From positions 232,475,792 through 232,539,791 of the forward strand of contig NC_133649.1 in the NCBI RefSeq assembly GCF_009905375.1: DNA of 64,000 bases, read 5' to 3'. This DNA is from Apium graveolens (Eukaryota; Streptophyta; Magnoliopsida; Apiales; Apiaceae). The notes under the pieces are model-generated. The model saw only the letters and a program-made list of their open reading frames with translations. It was not told the DNA's origin and ran no database searches. Positions 10,324-22,440 of the stretch are shown here, piece by piece. The translations under genes were made by a program, and so were the position numbers. How positions within the stretch are numbered: position 1 is the first letter of the stretch; each line of letters begins with the position of its first letter.

Positions 10324-12404
10324 CTTCCTCTTTCCCTCACCTCTCCTACTCTTCTCCCTCCTGGTTCCTTGTTCGCCTGTTTCCTTCGGTTTTTCGGTGA
10401 GTTCTGGTTATTTTAACTCCGGTTGTAGCTTCGATTTCTTCTGTTAGTTTGTATATATACACACACACACTTGTATATATGTATATGTTTGTGTAGTGTT
10501 GCCCTGATTGTTGCCTTGAATTCCGGTTGCCGCCGCGCGAACTCTGGTTAGGTGGCCGGAAGTGTGTGTGTGTGTGTGCGTGTGTGCATGTGTTGTGCGA
10601 TTGTGTTGTTTGGTTGCTGCGGGTTTTGGCCCGTGCGGTTCCTGTGTTCCCCTGTTCTGTTTTTGCGATTTGAAACTTGGATTATTATATTAATTTTTGG
10701 AAATTTTTCTGCAGGAAATTATTTTGAATTAATATTCGTGATATTACAATCTATGCAGAAATTTTAGTAATCAGTGTAATTTATTCAGAAACCCGTATTA
10801 TATCGGGCACCAATAAATTGTACCGCCGTTGACGATGAACTTCGGTGAGTCAATGGTGGACCATGATGATTATTATCTGAGTCCTAAATTTCATAAATAA
10901 ATATAAAGGATTTGTATAAAATGTTTTCAAAAATAAATTATATATTGGAGTTGTACTTTAATAATTGCGAGATTGTGGAATCGATGTTGTAACGAAACTT
11001 GTGGATTGTTATGATTGTTGACGTCGATTGTGATCGACGGGTAGGGTTATAAACAAAAGAGTTGCTGCCAAAATTTTCTAAAAATTTATTTTAATTACGA
11101 GAAAATGTACTTTATTATATTTAAACGTTTTATCCCTATTTGTATACGGTCTACGTGATTACATGATTATGTGTATAATAACTATACGAGTCGGGTTATC
11201 GGATTGGGTTATTAGGGTTCGAGGATATCAAGCATGTCGGTATAACTGATTAGGGTATTTTGTATTTGTAGATCCCGATCGAGTTTTTCCAGGATCAAAG
11301 TCAGCGTAAAGGGTACTTGGGGTTTTCGAAAGTGTTGCAAGGCAAATATCCTGACCATTCGTTTATGGTTCAGTACGAATGAATAGCTAATGTTTTATTC
11401 TCGTAAAGGAATCATAATTGTTTTAAGTTACGTATCCCCTGTAGTTATAAATCACTGTTTTAAACATGTTTTGGGGAAAAGTAACTTCGAAGTGTACCTA
11501 TCTCGAGTGAAAATGATTTGTGAACTGGATTTTCCATGTGTGCTGTTAAAATGAATGGTTTTGAAATGAGATAAGTGCAAATATTTTGAAAACTGGATAA
11601 AATGATCAGATATGGAATACATTAGGCCAGGGGGCCTATTGAGGTGGCGTAAGAGGCTAATTCGGTTGCGCGTATTATATAACTGATTAGTCCAGCAGGT
11701 CAGAGACCTAGCTAGTCTCTGAGTTCCGGAACAGGTAAATGGAATGGCAGTTAGAGCCGTCTGGTGTCGATAGCATGATCAGCTGTCTTCACATATCCGT
11801 TACGTATCTGATTTGGTTTTGTGATTCCCGCAAGGGTATAAGTAATTGATACAGTGGTTTTATAAATGTGAATAACATGCTAAAATTGGACTCTGGTACT
11901 TACATAGAACACTACTACGTTATTTTATTAAAAGCATGCTAGTCAGTGATATCCAGTTATCTCCGCTTTTCATTATATAATGTTGTTTGTTTAATTACAT
12001 ATTTGTTCCCATCATTGTTTATATTACTATTTTTATCTTGTTATTCATATGTTGGTACTGCTGAGCGATTATGCTCACCCTTGCAACATGTTATATATAT
12101 CACAGATGCCTAGAAGACCAATCGGACCTTGGCAGAACCGTGTTTCAGCCCCTTCAGGACCCGGCTCCTCAGAGGTAGTTAGTATCAGACCACTTACGGT
12201 CTGATGAGTTGCTGAATAAGTTAGTATGTGTCAGACTTTTTAATAAATGGTTTGTAATAACGTGTAGCTTGGAACATACTTGAACTTGGATCGGATCTTG
12301 GTTCGGGGTTGTAATGGTTTAATATTAATAATAATCTTGTTGTTCATATTTCTGGTAATTATGTTTGGTGACGTCAACTCTTGACCCTGGGGTTGAGGCC
12401 GTCA
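10324..12404 (+). repeat. 5' LTR remainder of element A
   Basis: The first 0.85 kb of this LTR must lie left of the Retand-type element, outside the window. The rest is continuous to the CA at 12404, directly followed by the tRNA-Met-type primer site. It contains a TA/CA microsatellite (about 10450-10480) and a GT-rich tract (10560-10600). The only long ORF over it (10552-10767) is microsatellite translation and not credible. No gene is visible in this stretch. Confidence 0.85.
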
Positions 12405-12408
12405 TAGT

Positions 12409-12420
12409 TGGTATCAGAGC
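12409..12420 (+). other. Primer-binding site of element A (initiator tRNA-Met type)
   Basis: TGGTATCAGAGC follows the LTR terminus GTCA after four bases. It is the standard plant PBS complementary to the 3' end of initiator methionine tRNA and fixes A as a plus-strand element. Confidence 0.92.
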
Positions 12421-12619
12421 TACAGATTCAAGTCCTCGATTCAGGTTAGGGATTGAATTGGAAATGTATAGAATTGCGTCTTAAGGTGTGAGTCAGCAAC
12501 TCATATAGAGGAACAAACCCTAGAGTCAGTCGAGGGTTCCGACGACGTTACCCTGGCATCTATTAAATGTTTTGATAGAATTGCCTTGACCTTGCTGTCT
12601 TTTTCCTGTATATTTATTT

Positions 12620-13196
12620 TGTTGGCAGTGGCCTATTGTGATCTCTAGTTCCCCATCTTGGGAGAACCCATTAGACTCGGATAGCTCTTACTCCGAGAGG
12701 ACCCTGGATATTGTAGGTGACGAGACTCCTATGCCTCCCCCTCCAGTTCCTCCCTTTGTACCGAGGGACATCCCTAGACCTAGTGCCCATCCTCAGCTGG
12801 GTACGTAGGTCTGTGTCTACTGTTAAGGATTTTCCTCCTGGTTGTGGTCCCAGTTCTTCCTCGTCGAGACCTCCGGTTCCTCCCTTTGCCCCTAGCGGTA
12901 CCTCTTCTCTGATTCTTTACCATGTTCACCAAGCGGTGAATAGGACTTTTATTAGAGAGCAGATCCTGGGGCTGGCTGCACAGCTTGACCAGATACCAGT
13001 TGGACCTTTTCAGGGCATCCCTGCCCCTTCACCCGATGTGCAGGCCCGTGTGTGATCTTTGACCCAGACTGTTGTTGAGAGGGCTAGATCCATTGATCGT
13101 TTTATTAGCTCAGAGCTTAGAGCCATCCAGTATCAGGATCTGGTGAACTGGCTGGTGTTTGAGTTAGGTTCTATCGGTGGCAGTGGCAGTGGTTAG
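12620..13196 (+). pseudogene. Pre-gag ORF in the leader of element A
   Basis: An upstream reading frame lies between the PBS and the gag ATG. It is Pro/Ser-rich, with an acidic stretch (DSDSSYSERTLDIVGDE) and two similar proline blocks (PPPPVPPFVP and RPPVPPFAP), then a helical part (REQILGLAAQLDQIP; VVERARSIDRFISSELRAIQ). It shifts frame near 12800 and has a stop near 13055. I do not recognise a domain, and coding potential is inferred only from composition and open length. It lies about 400-800 bp after the PBS, then non-coding leader runs to the copia insertion at 13334. Confidence 0.4.
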
Positions 13197-13333
13197 ATCA
13201 GGGTTGTAGCAGAGAGGTACAGAGCTCAGAGTTGGCTTCCAGGAGTTCTGTAGCTATTTTCTTTATATATGTACATTATGTTGTGATAGTTTGTAGTAGG
13301 CGGAGGCTGCTATGAAAGCCAATTTGATGTGTA

Positions 13334-13897
13334 TGTTAGGTCACACAACACCGTAGAATGGGGTTGAATACAGTGTTTATACAATTAAATCGATTAAACC
13401 ACAAATATGTAAAAAAAATCAAGTATAGTCAATAAACTCTGTTACAATATGAACTGTTGTTCTCTCTCAGTGATGAACAAATATCACTAAGAGCTACTAG
13501 GTTACAATGAATAATGTTTCTCGATAATGATAACACATATAGTGTAAACCCTAAGGTTGTGTTTATATAGTACACAGTTACAAGATATATTCTAATTGAT
13601 ATGGAAAACAATTCTATCTCCTAAAAGATATCAATCAGATATCTTCTACAAGTCTTCTAGTCTTCTAACTCTTTCCATGCATATCTTCTATTGTTTTAGT
13701 TCAGATCTTCTCCTGTAAATCAGCCGTATTCCTTATCTGAAAGTCTTCCCTGCACTTAAATACTGATATTTATCTTCTTACACCTTAAGTTCTGATATTA
13801 AGTTCTGACTTCAGTAAGTCCCTGATATGTCCTGTTGTGAAGTTCTGAAAACTAAACACAAATCATATTAGACATGACATCTCAAATATATCTAACA
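13334..13897 (-). repeat. 3' LTR of the SIRE-like copia element
   Basis: TGTTAGGTCACAC...TATCTAACA, 564 bp, about 90% alike by eye to the right copy. The polypurine tract (CAAGTTGGGGGAGATT on the minus strand, 13898-13913) abuts its right end, so it is the 3' LTR. 13914-14068 is a short untranslated region. Confidence 0.94.
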
Positions 13898-14068
13898 ATC
13901 TCCCCCAACTTGTAAATTATGCAAAATATACAAGTTCATAGATTTGATGATGTTCAAAAATATTTTAAGTACAAATGCAATAAGAGTTTAACTAGATAAC
14001 TAACTACAACTTATAGTCCTTGTAGCTTTTACCAATCTCACTGAGTCAATCTGAATCCAAAGTGATTA

Positions 14069-17000
14069 TTAGACAAAGTTTGATATCGGCTTTTCTTCTT
14101 TATTCCTCAGGACTTGAGCTATTGTCGTCTTGACTTGCTTTATCTCTTCATCTTGACTTCCAATCTGGTAGATTGCAGTCCTTAAAGCAGAGATATGGTT
14201 TCTTTCTAAACCATCACCCAGTCTTATTACCCTTGGATGAGAAGAATCTTCATTGTAGCATAGACATTTCTCTTTCAATATCACTTCAAGTTTAGCAGAA
14301 TCCTTCTTCATTGGAATTTCACTTCCATCATCTTCAACTATGTTTAGAATGAATTCTATAACCCTTGAACCAGAAATTCTTGCTTTATCTCATATGGTCT
14401 TCATTATGAAATTTGACCATCTCGCGGTAATATCAGACTTTATCTTTAAAAGATAATGAAAGAATTGAAGTTCTTTCAGGGATTTTTTCAGCACATCTGA
14501 TTCTGACATTTGATATGTCCTTCCATCTTCAAGAAATAGAATCAGATTTTCTTTGACATTTTGCTTGTCATGAGCATCCAGTACCACTTGAACAGAGATA
14601 ACCTTATCAAGGTGTTTCTGTGTAACATCTTCAAGAGGTCTGTCAATCAATATAAATGGATCTCTTGTAGCAACTTCAACTCCTGTCTTAATCTTAGCTT
14701 CATCAGAACCTAGTCCAGCTCTGTCCCTTGCTTCTCTGGCTTTCAATACAACAGTCATAAAATCAGATAACAATTGGTTTTTCTTTGGATCTGATGGTTT
14801 GACATTCTTCCATAGGAGTTTCTTTTTATCAGCTACTTTAATCTTGTCTAAATCAACTTGAGCAATGTCAGAGGTTGATGTCTTGATGACTTTATCAGAA
14901 ATTGATGTTTCTTCTATAGCTTGTTGTTCTTCACTCTGAACAACTTGAGCCTTGTTAGAGGTTGTCTTGGATTCTTCAGTTATCTTCCTTCTTTTCCGAG
15001 TTTGAACATCTTCATCTTCAACAAGAGAATCATCATGAACTTGAACCATTTTGCACATTGGTTTCATCAGGATTTGAGGAATTTTCATCTCCTGTGGCTT
15101 TATTGGTTCATCAACTTTTCCCTTTCCTTTATCTTTGGGATCAATCTCAATATGTGATCTTGAATTGGGCTTTGATGCCTCAGTATTTGATTTCTCCTTG
15201 ATCACAATGCCTTTCACCTTAGGCCTTGGAGGTTTCTTTGCAACGAAAGCTTTTGACTTTAGATTTGTCTTTTCAGCTTTAAATCTAGCTTCTTCCTCCT
15301 TGAGATTTTCTAAATCCATTCCAGGATTATGTTTTAGAAATAATATTCTAGCAATCTCTTCATCAAGTGTCTGAATCTTGGGATCCTTGTAGTAGACAGT
15401 AGTCTGCTTTCTCATGAGCTTCAGAGTTTGCAGAAACTTCTGAGAGTCTTGACTTCCACCTTGAATCAGAACATCAGGCTTTATCATCAGACTTTGCTCA
15501 TCAGAAGTTGATATCAGATTTTGATTATCAGCACTTGCTATTAGATTTTGAGTTTGAGCAGCTTCAGATTTTATCTTCTTTTGAATAGAATATTTTCTTG
15601 CATCAGTAATTAGTTTCCTAGAAGAAACCTTGCTGCTTTGACCTTGACCTTGATCTTTTCCATGACCTCTACTCTTATCAGAGTTTCCCTGGTCATCTTC
15701 ATTATTATCCCTTTTCTTCAGTATCTGAGTATTAGAGCATTTGGACTTAACTATCTTCTCCCCCTTTTTGGCATCATCAAGGTAGTAGGAGAGAGAGAAG
15801 AAGTTCAACTGAAGATTGAATTTCATCCAATTGAGCTTTTTGAGAAGCTTGATTCTGCAGAACCTCAGTAATTTGGGCCTATTGCTTCTCCTGAACCTTC
15901 TCAATTGCTTCAACTTTTTCATGTATAGGTCTGATAAGTCTTGACTTGTCTAATTTGAGAGTCATATCTAGATTTTCACCTGACTCAAGAAGTTTATCAA
16001 CCTTGGCATGAGTTTGAGAGTGTAGACCTTGAAGATTTTTAGTAGATAGAGCTGTGACTTTGAGTCGTGTCTTGAAATCAGAATTTGTGAGCAACTCATC
16101 AGCTTTTCCAATATGGTTTTTCAGTACTTTGGAGCTAGGAATAAAATCAGTTTCATTCCACTTCTTAATCCACTCCACACCTCTGTGAGTATCTTCCCAA
16201 GGAATAGGTGCATCCTGTTCAACAAATTTTTGGATCAATGCCTCCTTTCCAAGAATAGGAGCTGGAGTATGTACTGAAACACTGTCTTCAGAACTGGAAG
16301 AAGACTCATTATCCTCTGATAGTACAAGAGTATGTGAGGCAACTGGAGATTCTGGAACAACTTCATCTAAATTCTGATCATCAGAATTTATCTCCAGAAT
16401 AGGAGTTGTTGGTATCTCAGCCTGTAGAATAGGAGAATTGACTGTAGATGGCTGAGCTGCTGTGGTTGGAGCTTCCAGAAATAAAATAGTAGGAATAATC
16501 ATCCTTTGAAGGTCAATTTCAGGACTTAATCCTGAATCTTCAACTATTGTTTCTCTGACTGGAGAGACAGTAGGAGTGATCACTGTATCATTAGCAGTGT
16601 CTTTAGCTTGAGCTGGAGGTGGCAAAGATTCAATCACAATTGGCTTTGAGATCAGAGATTCCTGATCCCCTTCCTCAACTTCAGTAGTATCCTCAGATGG
16701 AGGCTTAGCCATGTGCCTTCCTGCCCTCATTTTCTTTAATCTCCTTGATAGTGAAGGAGTTGCTTGATCTGTATCAGAACTTACAGTTTTACTCTTCAAA
16801 TTACCTGAACCCATAACTTCATCTAAATTCTGATGGGTTGACCCTTCAGCTTCTTTAGTCACAAGTTCTAATGCATGAACCTGTGCTTCTTCATCATCTG
16901 ACTCATCCCTTAGAATCATCTTCCTTCTCTTTGGTGGAGGTTGAGGAACAGACTTTGCCCTCTTAGGCCTGGAAGATGAAGGTCTGATGGTAGGTGCTGA

Positions 17001-17954
17001 TGGTTGTTGTTGTGAGGATTGAGCTGGTTGGAAGTATGTTCTGATGGTAGGGTGAGTTGGTTGAGGTTGAGAGGTGGTTGGTTGTGTAGTGGTTGGAGGT
17101 ACTGATGGAGGTTGGGTTGGTTGGACATCATGATATTTGGCAGTGTATGTGGCTGGGTCAGAGTTTACTAAAAACTGTTTGACTGATTGTGGAATTTGGA
17201 GGGGTCTTAGAATAGTTTTCTTATTATCAGTAGATAATAAGTCAGTAAATGCTCTCTTAGCAAGTTTAAATGGTGAAATCAACTCACTTGCTAGTTGGGG
17301 TGCATCGGAGTTACAAAAGTTGTAAATAAGTTGACAGAATCTAGCAAAATATACAGTATTTCTATCTTCTGTCATCCTATCCCCTATGAATCCTATTACA
17401 GCAGTAGCATAATCAAAATGAGATTGAGTAATCAGAGCATACCCAATTTGCTGACATAGGATATGAATTGCATCAAAGTTTGAACATTTGTTTACAAAAG
17501 TTCTGGTGATGCAGTCAAAGAAGAAACTTCATTCCCTCCTGATGTAGGATCTCTTCAACTGCCCAAGCTTTGACAAACTTTTCTCATAGCCCAGATTGGC
17601 CATTAGCTGTTGAAGAGCTAGCTCCTCAACTGTTGAATAAGTGCAGTTTTCTGGCAATTGTAGTGCTTGGCGAATTGTAGCCACAGTCACCACATGTTCA
17701 TCCTCCCCTGTTGTGAAAATAATATTAGGGGACCCATTTGCTCCACCATCATCATACACACCACTCCTCCAGAACTCCAGCACTTGAGTTCCTGAGATTG
17801 CTTCTGGTTGGGTCAGTGCATAGCCTATTTCACTTCGAGACAAAAACTCTTGGATGAAGTGAAGTTCTGATGGGGCTTCATCCTTGCTGAGAATAGCTAA
17901 GTAGTTGTTAGGAACAGACTTAGATCCATTGAAAACAATGTCTTTTCGTGCCAT
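14069..17954 (-). pseudogene. Very long accessory ORF (~1,295 codons) of the SIRE-like element
   Basis: One reading frame runs from ATG 17954 to the stop at 14069, broken by only a few lesions: stops near 17529, 15885 and 14390 and a frameshift near 15790. The N-terminal ~200 residues (MARKDIVFNGS, LEFWRSGVYDDGG, TIRQALQLPENC, LGQLKRSYIRRE, FFFDCITRTFV) resemble the putative plant transposon protein family seen in plant retroelement 3' ORFs. The middle is a long Pro/Gln/Thr/Ser-rich linker, then acidic Ser-rich segments. The C-terminal half is Lys/Glu-rich and likely coiled-coil. I see no convincing signal peptide or membrane anchor, which argues against a classical envelope protein. Function unknown. 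Confidence 0.75.
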
Positions 17955-17999
17955 TTCTGTAAGAAATAAGTGAGAAAATGGAGTGTACACAAGGTGTTT

Positions 18000-18120
18000 G
18001 ATAAAAGGCCTGTAAGAAAATAGCTTCAGAGAATATTGGAGAGAGAGAGAATAAGAGAGATTAAGAATAAGAAAAGTAGGTAAAAGATTGTAAAATCTTT
18101 TAACTCTCATATATATACTC
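18000..18120 (-). promoter_or_regulatory. Putative internal TATA promoter of the copia accessory ORF
   Basis: On the minus strand GAGTATATATATGAGAG (TATA at 18109-18118) lies about 155 bp upstream of the ATG at 17954. It is followed by a C/T-rich leader (TCTCTCTTATTCTCTCTCTC). This looks like a plant core promoter inside the element. Activity is inference. Confidence 0.5.
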
Positions 18121-19456
18121 TCTCCACTCAACAACTCTTTTTGGAAGTAAAACAGACCCTTTACACCTGTCAGCCAGTAAATAGTTAAAGCAGTAGTTAG
18201 TGGACACGAGAAATAAGCAATAATTAATATGCACATGCAGTGTTTCAAAATAAACATGTTTCTCACTAACCAAATGATTATGACTGTTTTTATCTCACTT
18301 AAATATATTCTGATAAAATATGACCGTTCAGTATTTCCATAAATAAGTCAAGTAAATAAATAATGCCACGTAAGCATCAGAGTTTCTATCAGGATTTAAT
18401 ATCCGAACTTGACTATTATCAGATTTTAACGGTCATCAGAACATGGCTTCTGTACTCAAAAAGTGAATGTCTATTTCTGTGATTCTTCATACAAATACTG
18501 ACTTGTTTCTTCAGAGTTTAATCATCAGAACTTCCATCAGAACTTGTCCTCATAATTTATGCAAATGACACTTAACTGTTTGTCTGAAACAACTTAATCA
18601 CCATAGTTATTCTTATCATTCATATGGAGTGAAAGTGTGTGCATTAGCAAAATATCAGATCAAGATTAAAGCCTGATAAACTTCAGTACATCTTAGAAAT
18701 AAGGCATAACTAAGAAAAGTGCTTAAAATCTATCATTAATTATAAAGTCTACTATAGAACAAATTTATGCAAGAGTTCACCTCAACTGTTTTGCTCATTT
18801 TATGCATATTTTGAAATTCTTTTTTACAGTGGCTTCTCAGTGTAAGTGAGTCACAACTGCTATCAGAATTTATTCTATTATCAGAGTATTTCTCCAGTAA
18901 TTAGAGAATGTGAAAAGTCACCAAGAAAAAATTATTTGCTTTTCTAATGCATATAACTTAATACCAGCAATGCACTTGGATCTTCCTTTCCACATATTTA
19001 CTCTAGATCTCAAAGGAGTACCTGAATTCAATTTTCTTTTATTTTCTTTTCTTTAGATAAGTGAGGCTTATCAAGCATGTGGTTCAACCTTAAGATTTAC
19101 TGACATCAGAATTTGACAGATAAGAAGCAAGAATCTAGTTTGTGACTTAGTAATAAGATACACAAAGTAAATTTGTCTAAGCTCAAAATCAGAATTTCCT
19201 TGTGTTAATGAATTTTCATATAAACGACTAATTAAAACATGGGATTTCCAGTATGTTAAAGACTACTAGGTCAGCATCTAGCACAGTAATCCTCATTGGA
19301 TTGAATAGTCACAGAACATTCAAAACACTATCAGAGTATATAGATCCACATCAGATAACAATCAGTATTTAATGTATTACAGTTTAAGCACAGATTACAT
19401 AGAGATAAGACAATCTGTAAACATTGATCATAAATTATGATGCATGAGAACAAAAA
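18121..19456 (-). other. Non-coding spacer between RNase H and accessory ORF of the copia element
   Basis: This 1.3-kb AT-rich stretch has no credible gene. It contains many copies of an ATCAGAAYTT motif (for example near 18430, 18524, 18535, 18863, 19103 and 19187), the complement AARTTCTGAT being the element-sense form. Confidence 0.7.
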
Positions 19457-19980
19457 CTAAGCAGATTTTGAGAAAGAACTTGAAACCATTCCAAGTTCAT
19501 TTACCAGTCTTATAAAATTAGCTTCACATAGTGGTTTTGTGAAGATATCTGCTAGTTGTTGATCTGTTGGAACAAAATACAATTTCACTGTACTTTCCAT
19601 CACATGTTCCCTTATGAAATGGTACCTAATGCTGATGTGCTTTATCATTGAGTGTTGAACTGGATTACCTGTCATAGCAATAACATTTTGATTATCACAG
19701 CAAATAGGTATTTTAGAACATTCTAACCCATAGTCTAGTAACTGTCTTCATCCAAAGAATCTGTGCACAACAGCTTCCTGCAGCAATATATTCTGCTTCT
19801 GCAGTTGATGTGGAAATTGATTTCTGTTTCTTGCTAAACCAAGAAACCAATCTGCCTTCAAAAAAATGGCAGCTTCCACTAGTGCTTTTCCTATCTATTT
19901 TGCATCCTGTAAAATCTGCATCTGAGTAACCTATTAGCTTAAAATCTAATTCTCCAGGATACCACAATCCTAGATCAGTT
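19457..19980 (-). pseudogene. RNase H domain of the copia element
   Basis: Segments 19967-19713 and 19675-19457 form the copia RNase H: LIGYSDADFTGCKIDRKSTSG, SISTSTAEAEYIAA and the C-terminal FVPTDQQLADIFTKPL. The catalytic Asp and Glu residues of these motifs are visible. A frameshift and stop near 19690-19740 split it. It degrades the RNA strand of the RNA-DNA hybrid and marks the end of pol. Confidence 0.88.
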
Positions 19981-21574
19981 GTACGCTTGAGGTACTTGAA
20001 TTTTTTTTCACAACTAGTAGATGAGGTTCTCTTGGATCAGCCTGAAATCTTGCACAAAGACAGGTAGCATACATGATATCAAGTCTACTTATAGTTAAAT
20101 AGAGTAAAGAGCCAATCATACCTCTGTAGTTAGTAATATCTACTGATGAACCAGTATCTTTATCTAACTTGGTTGCAGTGGCCATGGGAGTGGATGCAAT
20201 TGAACAGTCTTGCATTCCAAATTTCTTCAATAAATTTTTGGTGTACTTGGATTGATTGATGAAAGTACCTTCTTCATTTTGCTTGACTTGAAGTCCCAGA
20301 AAATAGCTAAGTTTTCCCATCATACTCATTTGATATCTTGACTACATTAGCTTTGCAAACCTTTCATAGAGTTTGGCATTTGTAGAACTAAATATGATAT
20401 CATCAACATATATCTGTACCAAAAGTAAGTCATTTCCATGGTTGAGATAGAACAATGTTTTATCAATTGTGCCTCTATTAAATCCACTTTCCAGAAGAAA
20501 TTGAGCTAAAGTCTCATACCATGCTCTTGGAGCTTGCTTAAGGCCATAAAGTACTTTATCAAGTCTGTAGACATGATTAGGAAATTTTGGATCTACAAAT
20601 CCTGGAGGTTGTTCAACATATACCTCTTCTTCCAATTTTCCATTAAGAAAAGCACTTTTCACATCCATTTGAAAGACTTTAAACTTTTTGTGAGCAGCAT
20701 AAGCCAAAAAGATTCTTATGGCTTCCAATCTAGCAACTGGTGCAAATGTTTCATCATAATCAATACCCTCCTGTTGAGAGTAGCCTTTAGCGACCAGCCT
20801 TGCTTTGTTTCTTGTAATTATGCCATCACTGTCAGTTTTGTTTCTGAACACCCATTTTGTGCCAACAATTGATCTGTTCTTTGGACTTGGCACTAGGGTC
20901 CAGACTTTATTTCTTTCAAATTCATTTAACTCTTCCTGCATTGCTTGAACCCAATCAGCATCTTGAAGAGCTTCTTCCACTTTCTTTGGTTCAGTCTGAG
21001 GCAGAAAGGAATGATAGAGACATTCATTTGATGTTGCAGTTCTAGTTCTGACACCTGCTTCAGGATCTCCAATTATTAAATCAGGTTTATGTGATTTGGT
21101 CCACTTCCTTGCAGATGGAAGTTGATTTCTAGAACTGGATCCTCCCCCATGATCCCTGCTGTCTCCATCAGCATTTTCTGATGCTCCCCCTGTAGTTATG
21201 CTCTTCGAGACTTCAGAATTTGAGTTGGATCCTTCAGGATTTGAAGAATCAGAGTTTCCAGAATTATCAGAATTTGGCTCATCAGAACTTGAAGAGCCAA
21301 TGACAGGTTCTGATGCTTCTTGAGAGTCTTGAGTTGTGGTAGGATCTTCAGCTTGCTCCCCCTGAACAGGTGCATTTTTCCTTGGAGTAGTTACCATAGT
21401 TTCAATGACATCAGAATTTAACCCGTCAGAACTTACAGGATCAGGATTTAAGCCATCAGAATTTACAGAATCAGAATTTAAGTCTTCATTTTTAAATCTC
21501 AGCTGATCATGATCATTGAAATCTTCAAGTCCAGTAATCTTTTTATCATCAAAAGATACATTGATAGATTCCAT
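19981..21574 (-). pseudogene. Reverse transcriptase of the copia element
   Basis: The 21574-20342 segment has a long Ser/Asp/Asn-rich linker with repeated SDGLNSD-type units, followed by the copia RT. Motifs are [74 protein letters not shown] and the catalytic YVDDIIF near 20400. 20329-19970 carries the thumb (GKLSYFLGLQVKQ, YRGMIGSLLYLT). The active site is intact, but a stop near 20341 and a frameshift near 19975 interrupt it. Confidence 0.9.
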
Positions 21575-22440
21575 GACAACCCTTGTTCTTAAATTATAGA
21601 CTCTGAAGGCTTTTGTGGAAAGTAGATATCCAACAAAAATTCTTTCATCAGCTTTTAGATCAAATTTTGACAGCTGTTCAGGATGAGTTTTAAGAACAAA
21701 ACACTTACATCCAAATACAGTGAAAGTATTTCAGATTTGGCTTCTTTTTCTTCACCATCTCATATGGTATTTTTCCATGCTTGTTTATGAGTGTAGCATT
21801 CTGTGTAAAACAAGCAGTCTGCACAGCTTCTGCCTAAAAGTAGGTTGGCAGCTTTGCTTCATCAATCATAGTTCGTGCAGCTTCAATGAGAGTCCTGTTT
21901 TTTCTTTCTACAACTTCATTTTGCTGTGGAGTTCCAGGTGCAGAAAATTCCTTCTTAATTCCATGCTATTTACAGAACTCTTCCATGATTGAATTCTTGA
22001 ACTCAGTTCTATCCTCACTTATAATTTTGACAGAATCTTTGACCAATTTATCCAGCTGTCTGACATGATCAGTTAGAGTAGATACAGTTTCATTCTTCTT
22101 GTGCAAGAAATACACCCAAATGTATCTTGTGAAATCATCCACTATAACCATAGCATATTTCTTCTTTGCAATTGACATGACATTGAATGGACCAAATAGA
22201 TCAACATGCAATAGGTGATAAGGCTCAAGAATTAAGGATTCAATTTTGCTTTTGATTGAAGATTTTCTTTGTTTTGCCTTTTGAACATGAATCACAAAGG
22301 CCATCAGGAGCAAATACTGATTTTGGCAGTCCTCTCACAATCACAAGATCTTTCTTTACTAGCTCATTTATGTTGTTGAAATTTAAATGAGAGAGTCTCT
22401 TATGCCAATTGCCAGCTTTCTTCAATTGATGCTCTACTCA
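21575..22440 (-). pseudogene. Integrase of the copia element
   Basis: 22425-22240 is the GAG-pre-integrase zinc domain (WHKRLSHLNFNNINELVKK ... CDSCSKGK). 22313-21966 is the catalytic core (LLHVDLFGPFN, VDDFTRYIWVYF, EDRTEFKN). The third acidic residue follows in GTPQQNEVVERK near 21920. Stops near 21966, 21838 and 21730 break it. Copia order (integrase before RT) is clear. Confidence 0.87.

Noticed and set aside
10552..10767. ORF with a Val/Cys-rich start
   Set aside because: Translation of a GT microsatellite in the LTR of element A.
17958..18266. Hydrophobic N-terminal extension in frame with the copia accessory ORF
   Set aside because: It would look like a membrane signal, but it covers the TATA box and C/T-rich leader. 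The ATG at 17954 is the better start.
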